The translations under genes were made by a program, and so were the position numbers. From contig NZ_JAUSYS010000001.1 of the NCBI RefSeq assembly GCF_030817015.1, forward strand, positions 2,232,001-2,296,000: a stretch of DNA of 64,000 nt, written 5' to 3'. Numbering within the stretch: position 1 is the stretch's first letter; every line of letters begins with the position of its first letter. Below are positions 33,656-42,016 of the stretch, piece by piece. Under the pieces are notes generated by a model, which was not told the DNA's origin, did not search any database, and saw only the letters and a list, made by a program, of their open reading frames with translations. This DNA comes from Arthrobacter sp. V1I7 (GTDB lineage: Bacteria; Actinomycetota; Actinomycetes; Actinomycetales; Micrococcaceae).

Positions 33656-34333
33656 GTGTTCAGAAGAACCAAGCAGCGCGTGCCCCGGGCGGCCGGGGCC
33701 GCTGCCAGCGCGCTGCTGCTCGTAGCCTGCGGGGCCGGGCAGCCTACGGGCGCTGATGATCGGAAGCCGTGCGTGGTCGCCACGACCGGCGAAACTCCGG
33801 AACCGTTCCAAGGCCCTATCTACGACTACGATCCGCGCCGGTCGCCGGACGAGCTTGCCCAGCTGAGCCAACTGGTAGTTTCCGGGACCATTTCTGCGGT
33901 CCGGGAGGGACGGACGATGGTCTACCCGGCAAACGCCCCCGGGATTGAAGGCCCTACAACCATTGTTCTGGTCATCACCGATGTCACCGCCGTCAGCGGG
34001 CAACAGCAGGCGGGCAATGATGGGAGCGTCTATCTCGAGTTGCAGGGCGCCAAGCTTCCCGACCCTGTCAATTACAGCCGGGCACTTCCGGCCGGAGCAC
34101 GCGTCGCCGCCTACCTGGTCCCCGCGGGCGAAGGCACGCCAGATGAGCGAACAGACGTCGCGATAGCAAACCCGGCGGCCGGAAGGCCGGCAGGACAGGC
34201 GCTTTATCTGCCGGCAGGTCCGCAAGGTCTTGCCATCCAAGCGCAGGGAAACGTGGTGTGGCCGCTCATCGGGGCACAGGCACCGGGGTGCATCGAAGAT
34301 GCGCTGCCGGGTGGCCACCTGATCGGACAATGA
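33656..34333 (+). CDS. lipoprotein of unknown function
   Basis: A 225-residue exported protein. The start is GTG at 33656 with AAGGGGG ahead. The N-terminus is basic (MFRRTKQRVPR), then AAGAAASALLLVAC with lipobox Cys at about residue 25, so it should be a lipid-anchored surface protein. The mature part reads as a beta-rich domain (LVVSGTISAVREGRTMVYP, TIVLVITDVTAVSG, VYLELQGAKLP, ARVAAYLVPAGEG). This layout is seen in actinobacterial lipoproteins of unknown role. No enzyme motif is visible. Confidence 0.75.
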   Translation: MFRRTKQRVPRAAGAAASALLLVACGAGQPTGADDRKPCVVATTGETPEPFQGPIYDYDPRRSPDELAQLSQLVVSGTISAVREGRTMVYPANAPGIEGPTTIVLVITDVTAVSGQQQAGNDGSVYLELQGAKLPDPVNYSRALPAGARVAAYLVPAGEGTPDERTDVAIANPAAGRPAGQALYLPAGPQGLAIQAQGNVVWPLIGAQAPGCIEDALPGGHLIGQ

Positions 34334-34481
34334 CCCCGCGCTCGGCCGCCGTCGGCCGTTGGAAAGCACGGCGGATCAGGCCCGAGGGAGGAGTAAGGCC
34401 GGGATGCGGCACATCGGCTGCCCCGGACGGTTCCCAACAGCGGGCAGAACGTGAAGTATGGGTCCATGACTTCAACTTACG

Positions 34482-34706
34482 ATGCCTCCCCGCCCGGTCG
34501 AGTCCGACGCTCCCGAAGCAGTAAACGCTGCCGTCCGGGACGCCACCAGCGAACTCAGCGAAACGCTCCGGCGCAAGGGCCTCGACGTCGCCTTTGAGGA
34601 CATTGCCCGGCTGGGGCACACCGAATCCTGGGACGACGAGGGCCAGCGCTGGGTCCAGGTAACCTGGACCAACGAAGAGCCCGGCGAGGCTGCGCCGGAA
34701 GCGTAG
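34482..34706 (+). CDS. small acidic hypothetical protein, start possibly frameshifted
   Basis: A 74-residue acidic protein: VNAAVRDATSELSETLRRKGLDVAFEDIARLGHTESWDDEGQRWVQVTWTNEE. No family is recognised, but the composition is coding-like. The ATG at 34482 lacks a ribosome site. Another ATG at 34466 opens MTSTYDAS in a different frame and would join smoothly at the C-run near 34486-34492 if one base were changed, so the true start may lie there. The gene ends two bases before an IS481 end, so its 3' part may be altered. Confidence 0.4.
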   Translation: MPPRPVESDAPEAVNAAVRDATSELSETLRRKGLDVAFEDIARLGHTESWDDEGQRWVQVTWTNEEPGEAAPEA

Positions 34707-34707
34707 A

Positions 34708-35189
34708 TGTACTGACCGGACACGTTGATCAATCGTGAGAAGGGCGGCTGGCTGCCGCATGCGGTGTGGGGTCGGTGATGGTTGTAGTGGTGCAGCCAGC
34801 CATGTAGCTCCCCACGACGCTCAGCCTCGGAGGTATAGCAGCGGGCGTAGGCCCAGCCGTCGGCCAGGGTGCGGTGGAAGCGCTCAATCTTGCCGTTCGT
34901 CTGTGGGCGATACGGGCGGGTGCGCTTGTGCTTGATTTCAAGTTCGGCGCATGTGTCCCGCCACAAGTGTGAGCGGTAGGCGCCCCCGTTGTCAGACCGA
35001 GTGGTGTGGCCGCGAGAATCGGTCTTGCATCGACTGGCCTACCCGGTATCTCTCGACCCATCTCTTGACCGTGGGCCACGAGACCTGGAATCGGGCGGCA
35101 ACTTCGCTGATCGGCCAACCGTCATCGACGACGAGGCGGGCGACCTTCAGCCGGTGGCGTGGTGTGAGAGCAGCGTTTGGGTGTGCCAT
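34708..35189 (-). mobile_element. IS481-family transposase remnant with internal deletion
   Basis: On the minus strand, N-terminal MAHPNAALTPRHRLKVARLV, DDGWPISEVAARFQVSWPTV and KRWVERYR (from the ATG at 35189) is the HTH of IS481 transposases. It runs to DRFSRPHHSV, then jumps straight to SDNGGAYRSHLWRDTCAELE in another frame. That is the second catalytic Asp region, followed by KRTRPYRPQTNGKIERFHRT with the catalytic Glu, and RLINVSGQY at the end. About half of a roughly 320-residue protein is missing between the two parts, so it cannot be active. TGTACTGACCGGA at 34708-34720 is the element's outer end. Confidence 0.85.
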
Positions 35190-35208
35190 GAATTCCCTCG
35201 GAGACGGA

Positions 35209-35238
35209 AAGGGGCCAGCCGGATTCGGCTGACCCCTT
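35209..35238 (-). terminator. terminator hairpin after the alpha/beta hydrolase
   Basis: AAGGGGCCAGCCG (35209-35221) pairs with CGGCTGACCCCTT (35226-35238) around GATT, with one mismatch. On the minus strand the stem ends in CCCCTTT. It lies 17 bases past the hydrolase stop. Confidence 0.6.
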
Positions 35239-35255
35239 CAGGTTGTACGTGCAGT

Positions 35256-35996
35256 TCAGTTGGTTCGAGAAGCCGCTGACTGAATGGCCTTGGCGAGGTC
35301 GCGTGGACGGCTCCACATAGGCCAATGCCCCGTCGGGAGGTCAATGACGTCGAGGTACTCGATGTTCGCGACTTCGGCAAACATGGCATGGCCTGCGCGG
35401 GCCAGCTCCAGCACCTGCGCACTCGGGATCGAGCAGCACACCAGGGTGGTCCGGACCTTGCGGCGGGCATCGTTCGTGAGCTCGACGGGCTGACGAAGCA
35501 CGGGGCCGGGCTCAGGGACGGCCCGGGCCCGAAAACGCTCGAGGACCTCTGCGCTCAGGCCTTCGAGGCTCGCCTGCTGTGCGAGGACGTCGAGGGACGG
35601 CAGCGGAAGCTCCTCCAACTCCTCCGGGATGTCTGGGGCGAAGGCGCTTCCCGTCGCCACAGGGCCGGAGTCGACCCACACCACTCGAGGGACAAGCTCA
35701 GGGTGTCGGTCAAGGACGAGGCTGACGGGGGCGTTCGCCCCGCTGTGAGCGACGAGAGTTACGGGCTGATCCTCGGAGACCCCGAGTTGAGTGATGACGT
35801 CTAGGACCGCTGCGGCTTGATCGTCGAGAGTCTTCGCCGCACGCTCGGGATCGTCCCCGTCGAGACCGGGCAGTGTCATCGCGATTGCACGAGAGTGGTC
35901 GGTTGTCAGGTGTTCAAGCACTTCATCCCACGCCCAAGCGCCCAGCCAGTGGCCGGCGATGAGAATGATGATCGGACTGCTTGTAGTAGTTGTCAT
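35256..35996 (-). CDS. alpha/beta hydrolase
   Basis: A 246-residue alpha/beta hydrolase. IIILIAGHWLGAWAWDEVLEHL holds the oxyanion HW(L)GAW region, similar to salicylate-esterase and EstC-type enzymes. The nucleophile elbow is VAHSGAN (Ser at about residue 84). DLPTGHWPMWSRP near the end carries the catalytic His, and LVCCSIPSAQVLEL is the strand before it. The substrate is unknown. The gene is divergent from a WYL-domain regulator, with 73 bases between them, and the pair is bounded on both sides by IS481 ends. This suggests a mobile cassette in which the regulator controls the hydrolase. Confidence 0.85.
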   Translation of the reverse strand: MTTTTSSPIIILIAGHWLGAWAWDEVLEHLTTDHSRAIAMTLPGLDGDDPERAAKTLDDQAAAVLDVITQLGVSEDQPVTLVAHSGANAPVSLVLDRHPELVPRVVWVDSGPVATGSAFAPDIPEELEELPLPSLDVLAQQASLEGLSAEVLERFRARAVPEPGPVLRQPVELTNDARRKVRTTLVCCSIPSAQVLELARAGHAMFAEVANIEYLDVIDLPTGHWPMWSRPRDLAKAIQSAASRTN

Positions 35997-36069
35997 GTCA
36001 CTACCCTCGCAGGCACTACGGACAAGGGTATGTCACTATTTGTGTCATGAATTTGTCGGGGTCTGAACT

Positions 36070-36768
36070 GTGAAGCGAGTCGAACGGCTCCATGCTCTAT
36101 CCGAGATGTTGCGCCGCAGCGGCGCGCGGGGGGTTTCCGCCGAACGGTTGGCGAGAGAGTTTGAGGTGTCCGTGCGCACAATTAAGAGAGACTTCGATGC
36201 GTTAGAGAACAGCGGTGCGCCTATATGGTCTCGCCCAGGTCCGGGCGGTGGCTACGGATTGGCTATAGGCGCGTCCCTGCCGCCTGTCAGCCTGTCCCCA
36301 GCGCAGGCCGTGGCGCTCATGGCAGCCGTGTCCGCTGCGCCCGATGCCCCCTACGCCGATCTGGCAGCAGCAGGTATCCAGAAGATCCTGGACGTCCTCG
36401 ATCCCAAAACCCGAGCACGAGCCGACGAGCTGGCCCACCGCGTCTGGGTCAACGCGCTTCCCTCCTCTTCGCGCGCAATCAAGTCGGCACTGGAGGAGGC
36501 GATGGCCGAGCAGCGAGTGATCCGCATTCGCTACACATCGAGAGACGAGACCACGACCACCCGCGACGTTGAGCCAGTGCTGTTCGCCTCCACGAACGGC
36601 CAGTGGTACCTAGTTGGGTGGTGCCGACTGCGCAACGCAATGCGATGGTTCACCGTGTCGCGCATCGAGCGAGCCAGCGTAACCAAGACGGCTTGCGGCG
36701 GCCATACCATCCACGAGGTCGGAGAACCCCCAGCGAACGCCAGACCGGTGCACGGTCGAGGCGAGTGA
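36070..36768 (+). CDS. YafY-type HTH/WYL-domain regulator
   Basis: A 232-residue regulator with GTG start. The N-terminal HTH_11 reads KRVERLHALSEMLRRSGARGVSAERLAREFEVSVRTIKRDFDALENSGAPIWSRPGPGGGY. The C-terminal WYL part reads EEAMAEQRVIRIRYTSRDETTTTRDVEPVLFASTNGQWYLVGWCRLRNAMRWFTVSRIERA, with the WYL triad as WYL in QWYLVGWC. WYL domains bind small ligands or nucleotides. In the gap to the divergent hydrolase gene, ACCCT and AGGGT arms and a repeated ATGTCACTA could be its operator. An IS481 end begins just after its stop. Confidence 0.9.
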   Translation: MKRVERLHALSEMLRRSGARGVSAERLAREFEVSVRTIKRDFDALENSGAPIWSRPGPGGGYGLAIGASLPPVSLSPAQAVALMAAVSAAPDAPYADLAAAGIQKILDVLDPKTRARADELAHRVWVNALPSSSRAIKSALEEAMAEQRVIRIRYTSRDETTTTRDVEPVLFASTNGQWYLVGWCRLRNAMRWFTVSRIERASVTKTACGGHTIHEVGEPPANARPVHGRGE

Positions 36769-36770
36769 GT

Positions 36771-36803
36771 CACTCAATCAACCTCTCCGGTCAGTACACC
36801 TAG
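36771..36803 (+). mobile_element. IS481-type end (3' tip of a second transposase copy)
   Basis: Reading TCAATCAACCTCTCCGGTCA through TACACCTAG gives SINLSGQYT and stop, the usual end of IS481 transposases. ATCAAC (36777-36782) and TCCGGTCAGTACA (36786-36798) are the exact inverse of GTTGAT and TGTACTGACCGGA at the left end (34724-34729 and 34708-34720). Only this tip remains. Together the two tips bracket the hydrolase/WYL pair. Confidence 0.7.
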
Positions 36804-36813
36804 ATATCCCGGC

Positions 36814-38379
36814 TCAGCGTCCCCGGTTCATGGCCGACCGGCCAGTGCCTGCAGGTGTCGATGGCGCAGACGACGACGCCACGGGTTCGTACCGCTCGAG
36901 GGCCGTGCCGCCGGCGACGATCTTCCGCAGTTCGGCAAGCCCTCCGGCCAGCTCACCGGCTGCCCGCGCCTGCACCAGGACATTGCCGAGTGCGGTGGCT
37001 TCCACCGGACCCGCAATGACCTGTTTGCCCGTGGCGTTGGCCGTCAGCTGGCAGAGAAGCCGGTTCTGCGAACCGCCACCGACGATGTGCACGACGTCGA
37101 TGCTGCGGTCGGCGAGCCGTTCGGCGTCGCGGATCGTCCGGGCGTAGCCGGCAGCCAGGCTGTCCAGAATGCAGCGGACGATCGCCGTGGCCTGGTCCGC
37201 CAGGTTGGCGCCGGTATGCCGCACAGCGGCCCGGATCCGTTCGGGCATGTTCTCCGGCGCAGTGAAGGCCGGGTCATCGGCATTGATCCTGGGTCCGCCG
37301 GACGGCAGCGCCGCAGCACCGTCCAGCAGCTGGGACAGGGAGAGGGTCAGGCCCTGGGCGGCCCAGGTCCGCTGGCATTCGCTCAGCAGCCAGAGGCCGC
37401 CGACGTTCCGGAGGTAGCGGATGGTGCCGTCGACGCCGCGTTCATTGGTGAAATTGGCCAGCCGGCTTGCCTCGGTGAGGACCGGATGCTGGAGTTCGAC
37501 CCCCACCAGCGACCATGTCCCGGACGAGATATAGGCGAAATCCCCTGTTTCCGCCGGCACGGCCGCGACGGCCGAGGCGGTGTCGTGCGAGCCGACCGCG
37601 ACGACCGGGGTCTGTTCGGGCAACCCGGTCCGGGCCGCGATGGCCGGCAGCAGGTTACCGACCGCTTCCCCGGGCTGGACCAGCGGCGGGAACAGGTCCT
37701 GCGGCAGGTCCAGGGCGGTCAGGAACTCCGTGGCCCACTCCCCCGCGACGGCATCGAAGAGTCCGGTGGTGGAGGCATTGGTGGCCTCCGTTCGGCGGAC
37801 ACCGGTGAGCAGGAACGCGATCAGGTCCGGGATGAGCAGTGCCTGCAGGCCGTCCAGGTCCGGTTCGGCGGCGAGCTGGTAGATCGTGTTGAAGTCCAGG
37901 AACTGCAGCCCCGTTGTGCCGTACAGCCGGGCCGGATCCAGGCGCTCATGGACCTGGGCCACGGCGGCGCGGCTTCGCTCGTCCCGGTAACTGTAGGGCT
38001 GCGCGACGAGCTCGCCGGCGTCATTGACCAGGCCGTAGTCCACGGCCCAGGTGTCGATGCCGATGCTCGTGATCCGCGCACCGCGTGCCGCGGCCGCCCT
38101 TGCGGCCGCGGCGAGTCCGTTGAGCACTTCCGCGAACAGGGCCTCGAAGTCCCAGCGCAGGCCGCCGCCGGACTTCACCACACCATTTGGGAAGCGGCGC
38201 ACCGTCTCCAGTGAGACACCAGGGTTCCCGGTGTCATCGGTAATCCTGCCCAGGATCACCCGGCCGGAGGAGGCCCCGATATCAACGGCCGCGAAGAGCC
38301 TGCCGGCGGACTCCGCCCCGGCGGTGACCGGGACGGCGCCGGCGGGGACGGCGTCGGGGGCTGGTCGTGGCCCGGTCAT
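36814..38379 (-). CDS. rhaB: rhamnulokinase
   Basis: FGGY-family sugar kinase of 521 residues that phosphorylates L-rhamnulose to rhamnulose-1-phosphate. Signatures are AVDIGASSGRVILG at about residue 30, GIDTWAVDYGLVNDAGELVAQPYSYRDERS, VAVGSHDTASAVAAVP, ISSGTWSLVGVEL and HIVGGGSQNRLLCQLTANATG. All are typical of RhaB rather than xylulo- or glycerol kinases. The ATG at 38379 overlaps the stop of the fused aldolase gene (ATGA). The same frame stays open far upstream, but that part is antisense-frame noise within the aldolase gene. It is the last gene of the rhamnose operon. Confidence 0.95.
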   Translation of the reverse strand: MTGPRPAPDAVPAGAVPVTAGAESAGRLFAAVDIGASSGRVILGRITDDTGNPGVSLETVRRFPNGVVKSGGGLRWDFEALFAEVLNGLAAAARAAAARGARITSIGIDTWAVDYGLVNDAGELVAQPYSYRDERSRAAVAQVHERLDPARLYGTTGLQFLDFNTIYQLAAEPDLDGLQALLIPDLIAFLLTGVRRTEATNASTTGLFDAVAGEWATEFLTALDLPQDLFPPLVQPGEAVGNLLPAIAARTGLPEQTPVVAVGSHDTASAVAAVPAETGDFAYISSGTWSLVGVELQHPVLTEASRLANFTNERGVDGTIRYLRNVGGLWLLSECQRTWAAQGLTLSLSQLLDGAAALPSGGPRINADDPAFTAPENMPERIRAAVRHTGANLADQATAIVRCILDSLAAGYARTIRDAERLADRSIDVVHIVGGGSQNRLLCQLTANATGKQVIAGPVEATALGNVLVQARAAGELAGGLAELRKIVAGGTALERYEPVASSSAPSTPAGTGRSAMNRGR

Positions 38380-40466
38380 CGGAGGAAGGCGGTGGCGACG
38401 CCGGCGTCGACCGGGATGTGCAGGCCGGTGGTGTGGGACAGTTCGCTGCCGGTGAGCACGATGGCGGCGTTGGCGACGTTTTCGGGCAGGACTTCGCGCT
38501 TGAGCAGGGTGCGCTGGGCGTAGTACTCGCCCAGTTTTTCCTCGTCGACACCGTAGACCGCGGCGCGTTTGGCGCCCCATCCGCCGGCGAAGATCCCGGA
38601 GCCGCGCACGACGCCGTCGGGGTTGATGCCGTTGACCCGGATGCCGTGCTCGCCGAGTTCGGCCGCGAGGAGCCGGACCTGGTGGGCCTGGTCGGCCTTG
38701 GTCGCGGAGTAGGCGATGTTGTTGGGGCCGGCGAAGACGGAGTTCTTGGAGGAGATGTAGACGATGTCCCCGCCCATGCCCTGGTCGATCAGGACCTTCG
38801 CGGCGGCCTTGGAGACCAGGAAGGAGCCCTTGGCCATGACGTTGTGCTGGAGGTCCCAGTCCTTCTCGGTGGTCTCGAGCAGCGGCTTGGAAATGGACAG
38901 GCCCGCGTTGTTGACCACCAGGTCCAGGCCGCCGAAGGCCAGCACCGCGGCGTTCACCGCGGCCACGACCTGGGCCTCGTCGGTGACGTCGGCCTGGATC
39001 CCGACGGCGACGTCGGAGCCGCCGAGCTCTTCGGCGACGGCCCGGGCGCTGTCCAGGTTCAGGTCCGCGATCACGACGCACGCGCCTTCCGCGGCGAGCC
39101 GGGCGGCGATGGCCTTGCCGATGCCCGACGCCGCCCCCGTCACCAGGGCGATCCGGGTGGCATGCGACTTCGGCTTCGGCATCCTGGCCAGCTTTGCTTC
39201 CTCCAGCGCCCAGTATTCGATCCGGAATTTCTCGGCTTCCTCGATCGGGGCGTACGTGGAGATGGCCTCGGCGCCGCGCATGACGTTGATGGCGTTGCGG
39301 TAGTACTCCCCGGCAACCCGGGCGGTCTGCTTGTCCTTGCCGTAGGAGAACATGCCCACGCCGGGGATCAGCACGATCGCGGGGTCCGCGCCGCGCATGG
39401 CCGGGCTGGCTGGGCCCACGGCCGCACGGTTCCCTGGCCGAGCTTGCGAGGTCAGGGAGCGGCTGGGGACGGCGTGGCGGTCGTAGTAGGCCTGGTAGTC
39501 CTCCCGGTAGGCGGCATGGAGTTCCTGCAGCCGGGCCACGGAGTCCTCGATGGACGCGTCGGCAGGCAGGTCCAGGACCAGCGGCTTGACCTTGGTCCGC
39601 AGGAAATGGTCCGGGCAGGACGTGCCCAGGGCCCCGAGGCGGGGGTGCTCTTGCCCTTCCAGGAATTCCAGGACCGCGGCGTCGTCGCTGAAGTGCCCCA
39701 CGACCGGCTTGTCCGTGGAGGCCAGCCCCCGGACCACGGGCGCCAGCGCGGCGGCCTTCGCGCGCCGTGCGGGCTCCGGCAGGGCGGCATAGCCGGGGAG
39801 TGCAGGTCCGAACGGCTCGGGGCGGCCGTGCTCGGCGATGTACTTTTCGGCCTGCTCGATGATCCACAGTGAGTTGGCTTCGGCTTCTTCGCTGGTGGCG
39901 CCCCAGGCGGTGGTGCCGTGCCCGCCGAGGATGGTGCCGATGGCCTGCGGGTTGGCGTCCTTGATCGCGGCGATGTCCAGGCCCAGCTGGAAGCCCGGAC
40001 GGCGCCACGGCACCCAGGCGACCTTGTCGCCAAAGATCCTGGCGGTGAGGGCTTCGCCGTCGGCGGCCGTGGCGATCGCGATGCCCGAATCCGGGTGCAG
40101 GTGGTCCACATGGGCGGCATCCACGAGTCCGTGCATCGCGGTGTCGATCGAGGGGGCGGCGCCGCCCTTGCCATGCAGGCAGTAATCGAACGCCGCGACC
40201 ATCTCATCTTCCCGCTCGACGCCGGGGTAGACGTTCTTCAGCGCCAGCAGCCGGTCCAGGCGGAGCACGGCGAGTCCGGGTTCGCTCAGCGTGCCCAGGT
40301 CGCCGCCGGAGCCCTTCACCCACAGCAGCCGGACGTCCTCACCGGTCACCGGGTCCTTTTCGGTGCCCTTGGCGGAGGTGTTGCCGCCGGCGTAGTTGGT
40401 GTTCCGCTTGTCCGCGCCGAGGCGGTTGGAGCGGGTGATCAGTTGTTCAACTGTTGGATTTGTCAT
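38376..40466 (-). CDS. bifunctional rhamnulose-1-phosphate aldolase/short-chain dehydrogenase (RhaE-RhaW type)
   Basis: A 696-residue fusion. The N-terminal class II aldolase domain (about residues 1-430) has NYAGGNTSAKG, VKGSGGDLGTL, HLHPDSGIA with the zinc His pair and GGHGTTAWG with a third His. It would split rhamnulose-1-phosphate into DHAP and L-lactaldehyde. The C-terminal SDR domain starts near residue 440 with VTGAASGIGKAIA and has NNAGLS and the catalytic YSATK. It would oxidise the L-lactaldehyde to lactate with NAD. Such fusions are known in actinobacteria, Bacillus and Chloroflexi. The ATG is at 40466, four bases after rhaI. Confidence 0.94.
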   Translation of the reverse strand: MTNPTVEQLITRSNRLGADKRNTNYAGGNTSAKGTEKDPVTGEDVRLLWVKGSGGDLGTLSEPGLAVLRLDRLLALKNVYPGVEREDEMVAAFDYCLHGKGGAAPSIDTAMHGLVDAAHVDHLHPDSGIAIATAADGEALTARIFGDKVAWVPWRRPGFQLGLDIAAIKDANPQAIGTILGGHGTTAWGATSEEAEANSLWIIEQAEKYIAEHGRPEPFGPALPGYAALPEPARRAKAAALAPVVRGLASTDKPVVGHFSDDAAVLEFLEGQEHPRLGALGTSCPDHFLRTKVKPLVLDLPADASIEDSVARLQELHAAYREDYQAYYDRHAVPSRSLTSQARPGNRAAVGPASPAMRGADPAIVLIPGVGMFSYGKDKQTARVAGEYYRNAINVMRGAEAISTYAPIEEAEKFRIEYWALEEAKLARMPKPKSHATRIALVTGAASGIGKAIAARLAAEGACVVIADLNLDSARAVAEELGGSDVAVGIQADVTDEAQVVAAVNAAVLAFGGLDLVVNNAGLSISKPLLETTEKDWDLQHNVMAKGSFLVSKAAAKVLIDQGMGGDIVYISSKNSVFAGPNNIAYSATKADQAHQVRLLAAELGEHGIRVNGINPDGVVRGSGIFAGGWGAKRAAVYGVDEEKLGEYYAQRTLLKREVLPENVANAAIVLTGSELSHTTGLHIPVDAGVATAFLR

Positions 40467-40470
40467 GGTC

Positions 40471-41637
40471 TTAGGCTCCCCATCCGGCCTGGTGGCCGCC
40501 CTGGCGGTCGGCATTGATTTTTTCCTGGTATCCGCTGGCGGCGAAGGCGGCCATCGGGTCCGCGGGCAGTCCGCGGGATTCGCGCCACTGCGCAAGGTCG
40601 GGCCGGACGTCCGTGTAGAAGGCGTCCATGAGGACGGCGTTCGCTGCCAGCACATCGCCGGCATTCTGCGCTGCCGCCAGGGCGGCCGTGTCGACCAGCA
40701 GTGCCCGGGCGGTCATCTCCTGGACGTTGAGCACGGAACGGATCTGGCCCGGGATCTTCCCCTCGACGTTATGGCACTGGTCCAGCATGAACGCTACGCC
40801 GACGGCGGGATCCAGTCCGCCGCCACGGACCACCTCGTGCATGATGCGGAACAGCTGGAACGGATCCGCGGCGCCGACAATCAGGTCATCGTCGGCGTAG
40901 AAGCGGGAGTTGAAGTCAAAGGAACCGAGCTTGCCCAGGCGCAGCAGCTGCGCCACGATGAACTCGATGTTGGTGCCCGGAGCATGGTGCCCGGTGTCCA
41001 GGCAGACCATGGCCTTCTCACCGAGGGCCGCGCAGTGCACGTAGGAGGTTCCCCAGTCCGGAACGTCCGTGTGGTAGAAAGCCGGCTCGAAGAACTTGTA
41101 CTCCAGCACCATCCGCTGGTCATCTCCGAGGCGGTCATAGACCTTGCGCAGCGAGTCGGCCAGCCAGTCCTGCCGGGCGCGCAGGTTGCCCTGGCCCGGG
41201 TAGTTCGTGCCGTCCGCCAGCCAGATTTTCAGGTCGCGCGACCCGGTCTGGTTCATCACTTCCAGGCACTCGTACATGTGGTCGATGGCCTTCGAACGCA
41301 CCGCAGGATCGCTGTGGGTGAGGCTGCCGAACTTGTAGTCGTCGTCCTGGAACGTGTTGCTGTTAATCGTTCCCAGTTTCACCCCGAGGCCGGCGGCGTA
41401 CCCGGCCAGGGCCGCGTAGTCGTCCGCCTTGTCCCAGGGAATGTGCAGAGCCACGGAGGGCGCCAGCCCGGTGAGCGCGTGGACCTGGGCGGCGTCGGCG
41501 ATCTTTTCCTCGATGCTGCGCGGGGTCCCGGGGGTCGCGAAGACCTTGAAGCGGGTGCCGGAGTTCCCGAACGCCCAGGAAGGCAGTTCGATGCTTTGAT
41601 GCTCGAGCGTGGTCAAAACGTCAGTGGGGATAGACAC
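40471..41637 (-). CDS. rhaI: L-rhamnose isomerase (RhaI type)
   Basis: A 388-residue TIM-barrel isomerase that converts L-rhamnose to L-rhamnulose. It belongs to the Pseudomonas stutzeri-type RhaI group, not the enterobacterial RhaA. Visible are ALHIPWDKADDY, GTINSNTFQDDDYKFGSLTHSD, EYKFFEPAFYHTDVPDWGTSY with the first metal Glu, VCLDTGHHAPGTNIEF with Asp and His ligands, and FDFNSRFYADDDLIVGAADPFQLFRI with the Asp ligands. One base separates it from the mutarotase gene. The start MSIPTDVL is preceded by GGAGACTGACGTG. Confidence 0.95.
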   Translation of the reverse strand: MSIPTDVLTTLEHQSIELPSWAFGNSGTRFKVFATPGTPRSIEEKIADAAQVHALTGLAPSVALHIPWDKADDYAALAGYAAGLGVKLGTINSNTFQDDDYKFGSLTHSDPAVRSKAIDHMYECLEVMNQTGSRDLKIWLADGTNYPGQGNLRARQDWLADSLRKVYDRLGDDQRMVLEYKFFEPAFYHTDVPDWGTSYVHCAALGEKAMVCLDTGHHAPGTNIEFIVAQLLRLGKLGSFDFNSRFYADDDLIVGAADPFQLFRIMHEVVRGGGLDPAVGVAFMLDQCHNVEGKIPGQIRSVLNVQEMTARALLVDTAALAAAQNAGDVLAANAVLMDAFYTDVRPDLAQWRESRGLPADPMAAFAASGYQEKINADRQGGHQAGWGA

Positions 41638-41638
41638 G

Positions 41639-42016
41639 TCAGTCTCCTTTGGATTTGGAGTGGGTGAGGCCTGGCGCAGAGGCGGCCAGCTGGTCCTCGA
41701 GGTTGAATACTTCAGTCAGTTGGAGGAAACCCTCATCGGGGGCTCCGTCCAGGTCTTCGAAGAAGCCGGACATTTCGGCCTGCCAGCGGGCGTTGATGTC
41801 GGTGGCGGCCATCCGGGCCTGCGCTTCGGGAAGGCTGTCGGTTTCGAAATACCCGATCAGCAGCCCGTCGGGTCGGAGGAAGAGCGAGTAGTTGTGCCAG
41901 CCGGAACTCTTCAGGGCCGCGAGCATCTCCGGCCAGACGGCGGCGTGCCGCCGGGTGTACTCCTCGATGAGTCCGGGCTTGACCTGGAGCTGGAAGCAGA
42001 CACGCTGGCGGCTCAT
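41639..42016 (-). CDS. rhaM: L-rhamnose mutarotase
   Basis: A 125-residue ferredoxin-fold protein that interconverts the alpha and beta anomers of L-rhamnose ahead of the isomerase. It begins RVCFQLQVKPGLIEEYTRRHAAVWPEMLAALKSSGWHNYSLFL; the catalytic His is in RRHAAVWPEM (about residue 22). DGLLIGYFETDSL and the end region are also usual. The ATG at 42016 overlaps the preceding gene's stop (ATGA), so the longer upstream frame is rejected. It lies one base ahead of rhaI. Confidence 0.93.
   Translation of the reverse strand: MSRQRVCFQLQVKPGLIEEYTRRHAAVWPEMLAALKSSGWHNYSLFLRPDGLLIGYFETDSLPEAQARMAATDINARWQAEMSGFFEDLDGAPDEGFLQLTEVFNLEDQLAASAPGLTHSKSKGD

Noticed and set aside
34704..36804. TAGA at both IS481 borders as a target-site duplication
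   Set aside because: The right copy is offset by two bases from the element end and four bases match easily by chance.
38380..40008. A possible giant fusion of rhaB with an upstream 540-codon part
   Set aside because: The upstream part is merely an open alternative frame inside the aldolase-dehydrogenase gene; rhaB starts at the ATGA overlap with a normal N-terminus.
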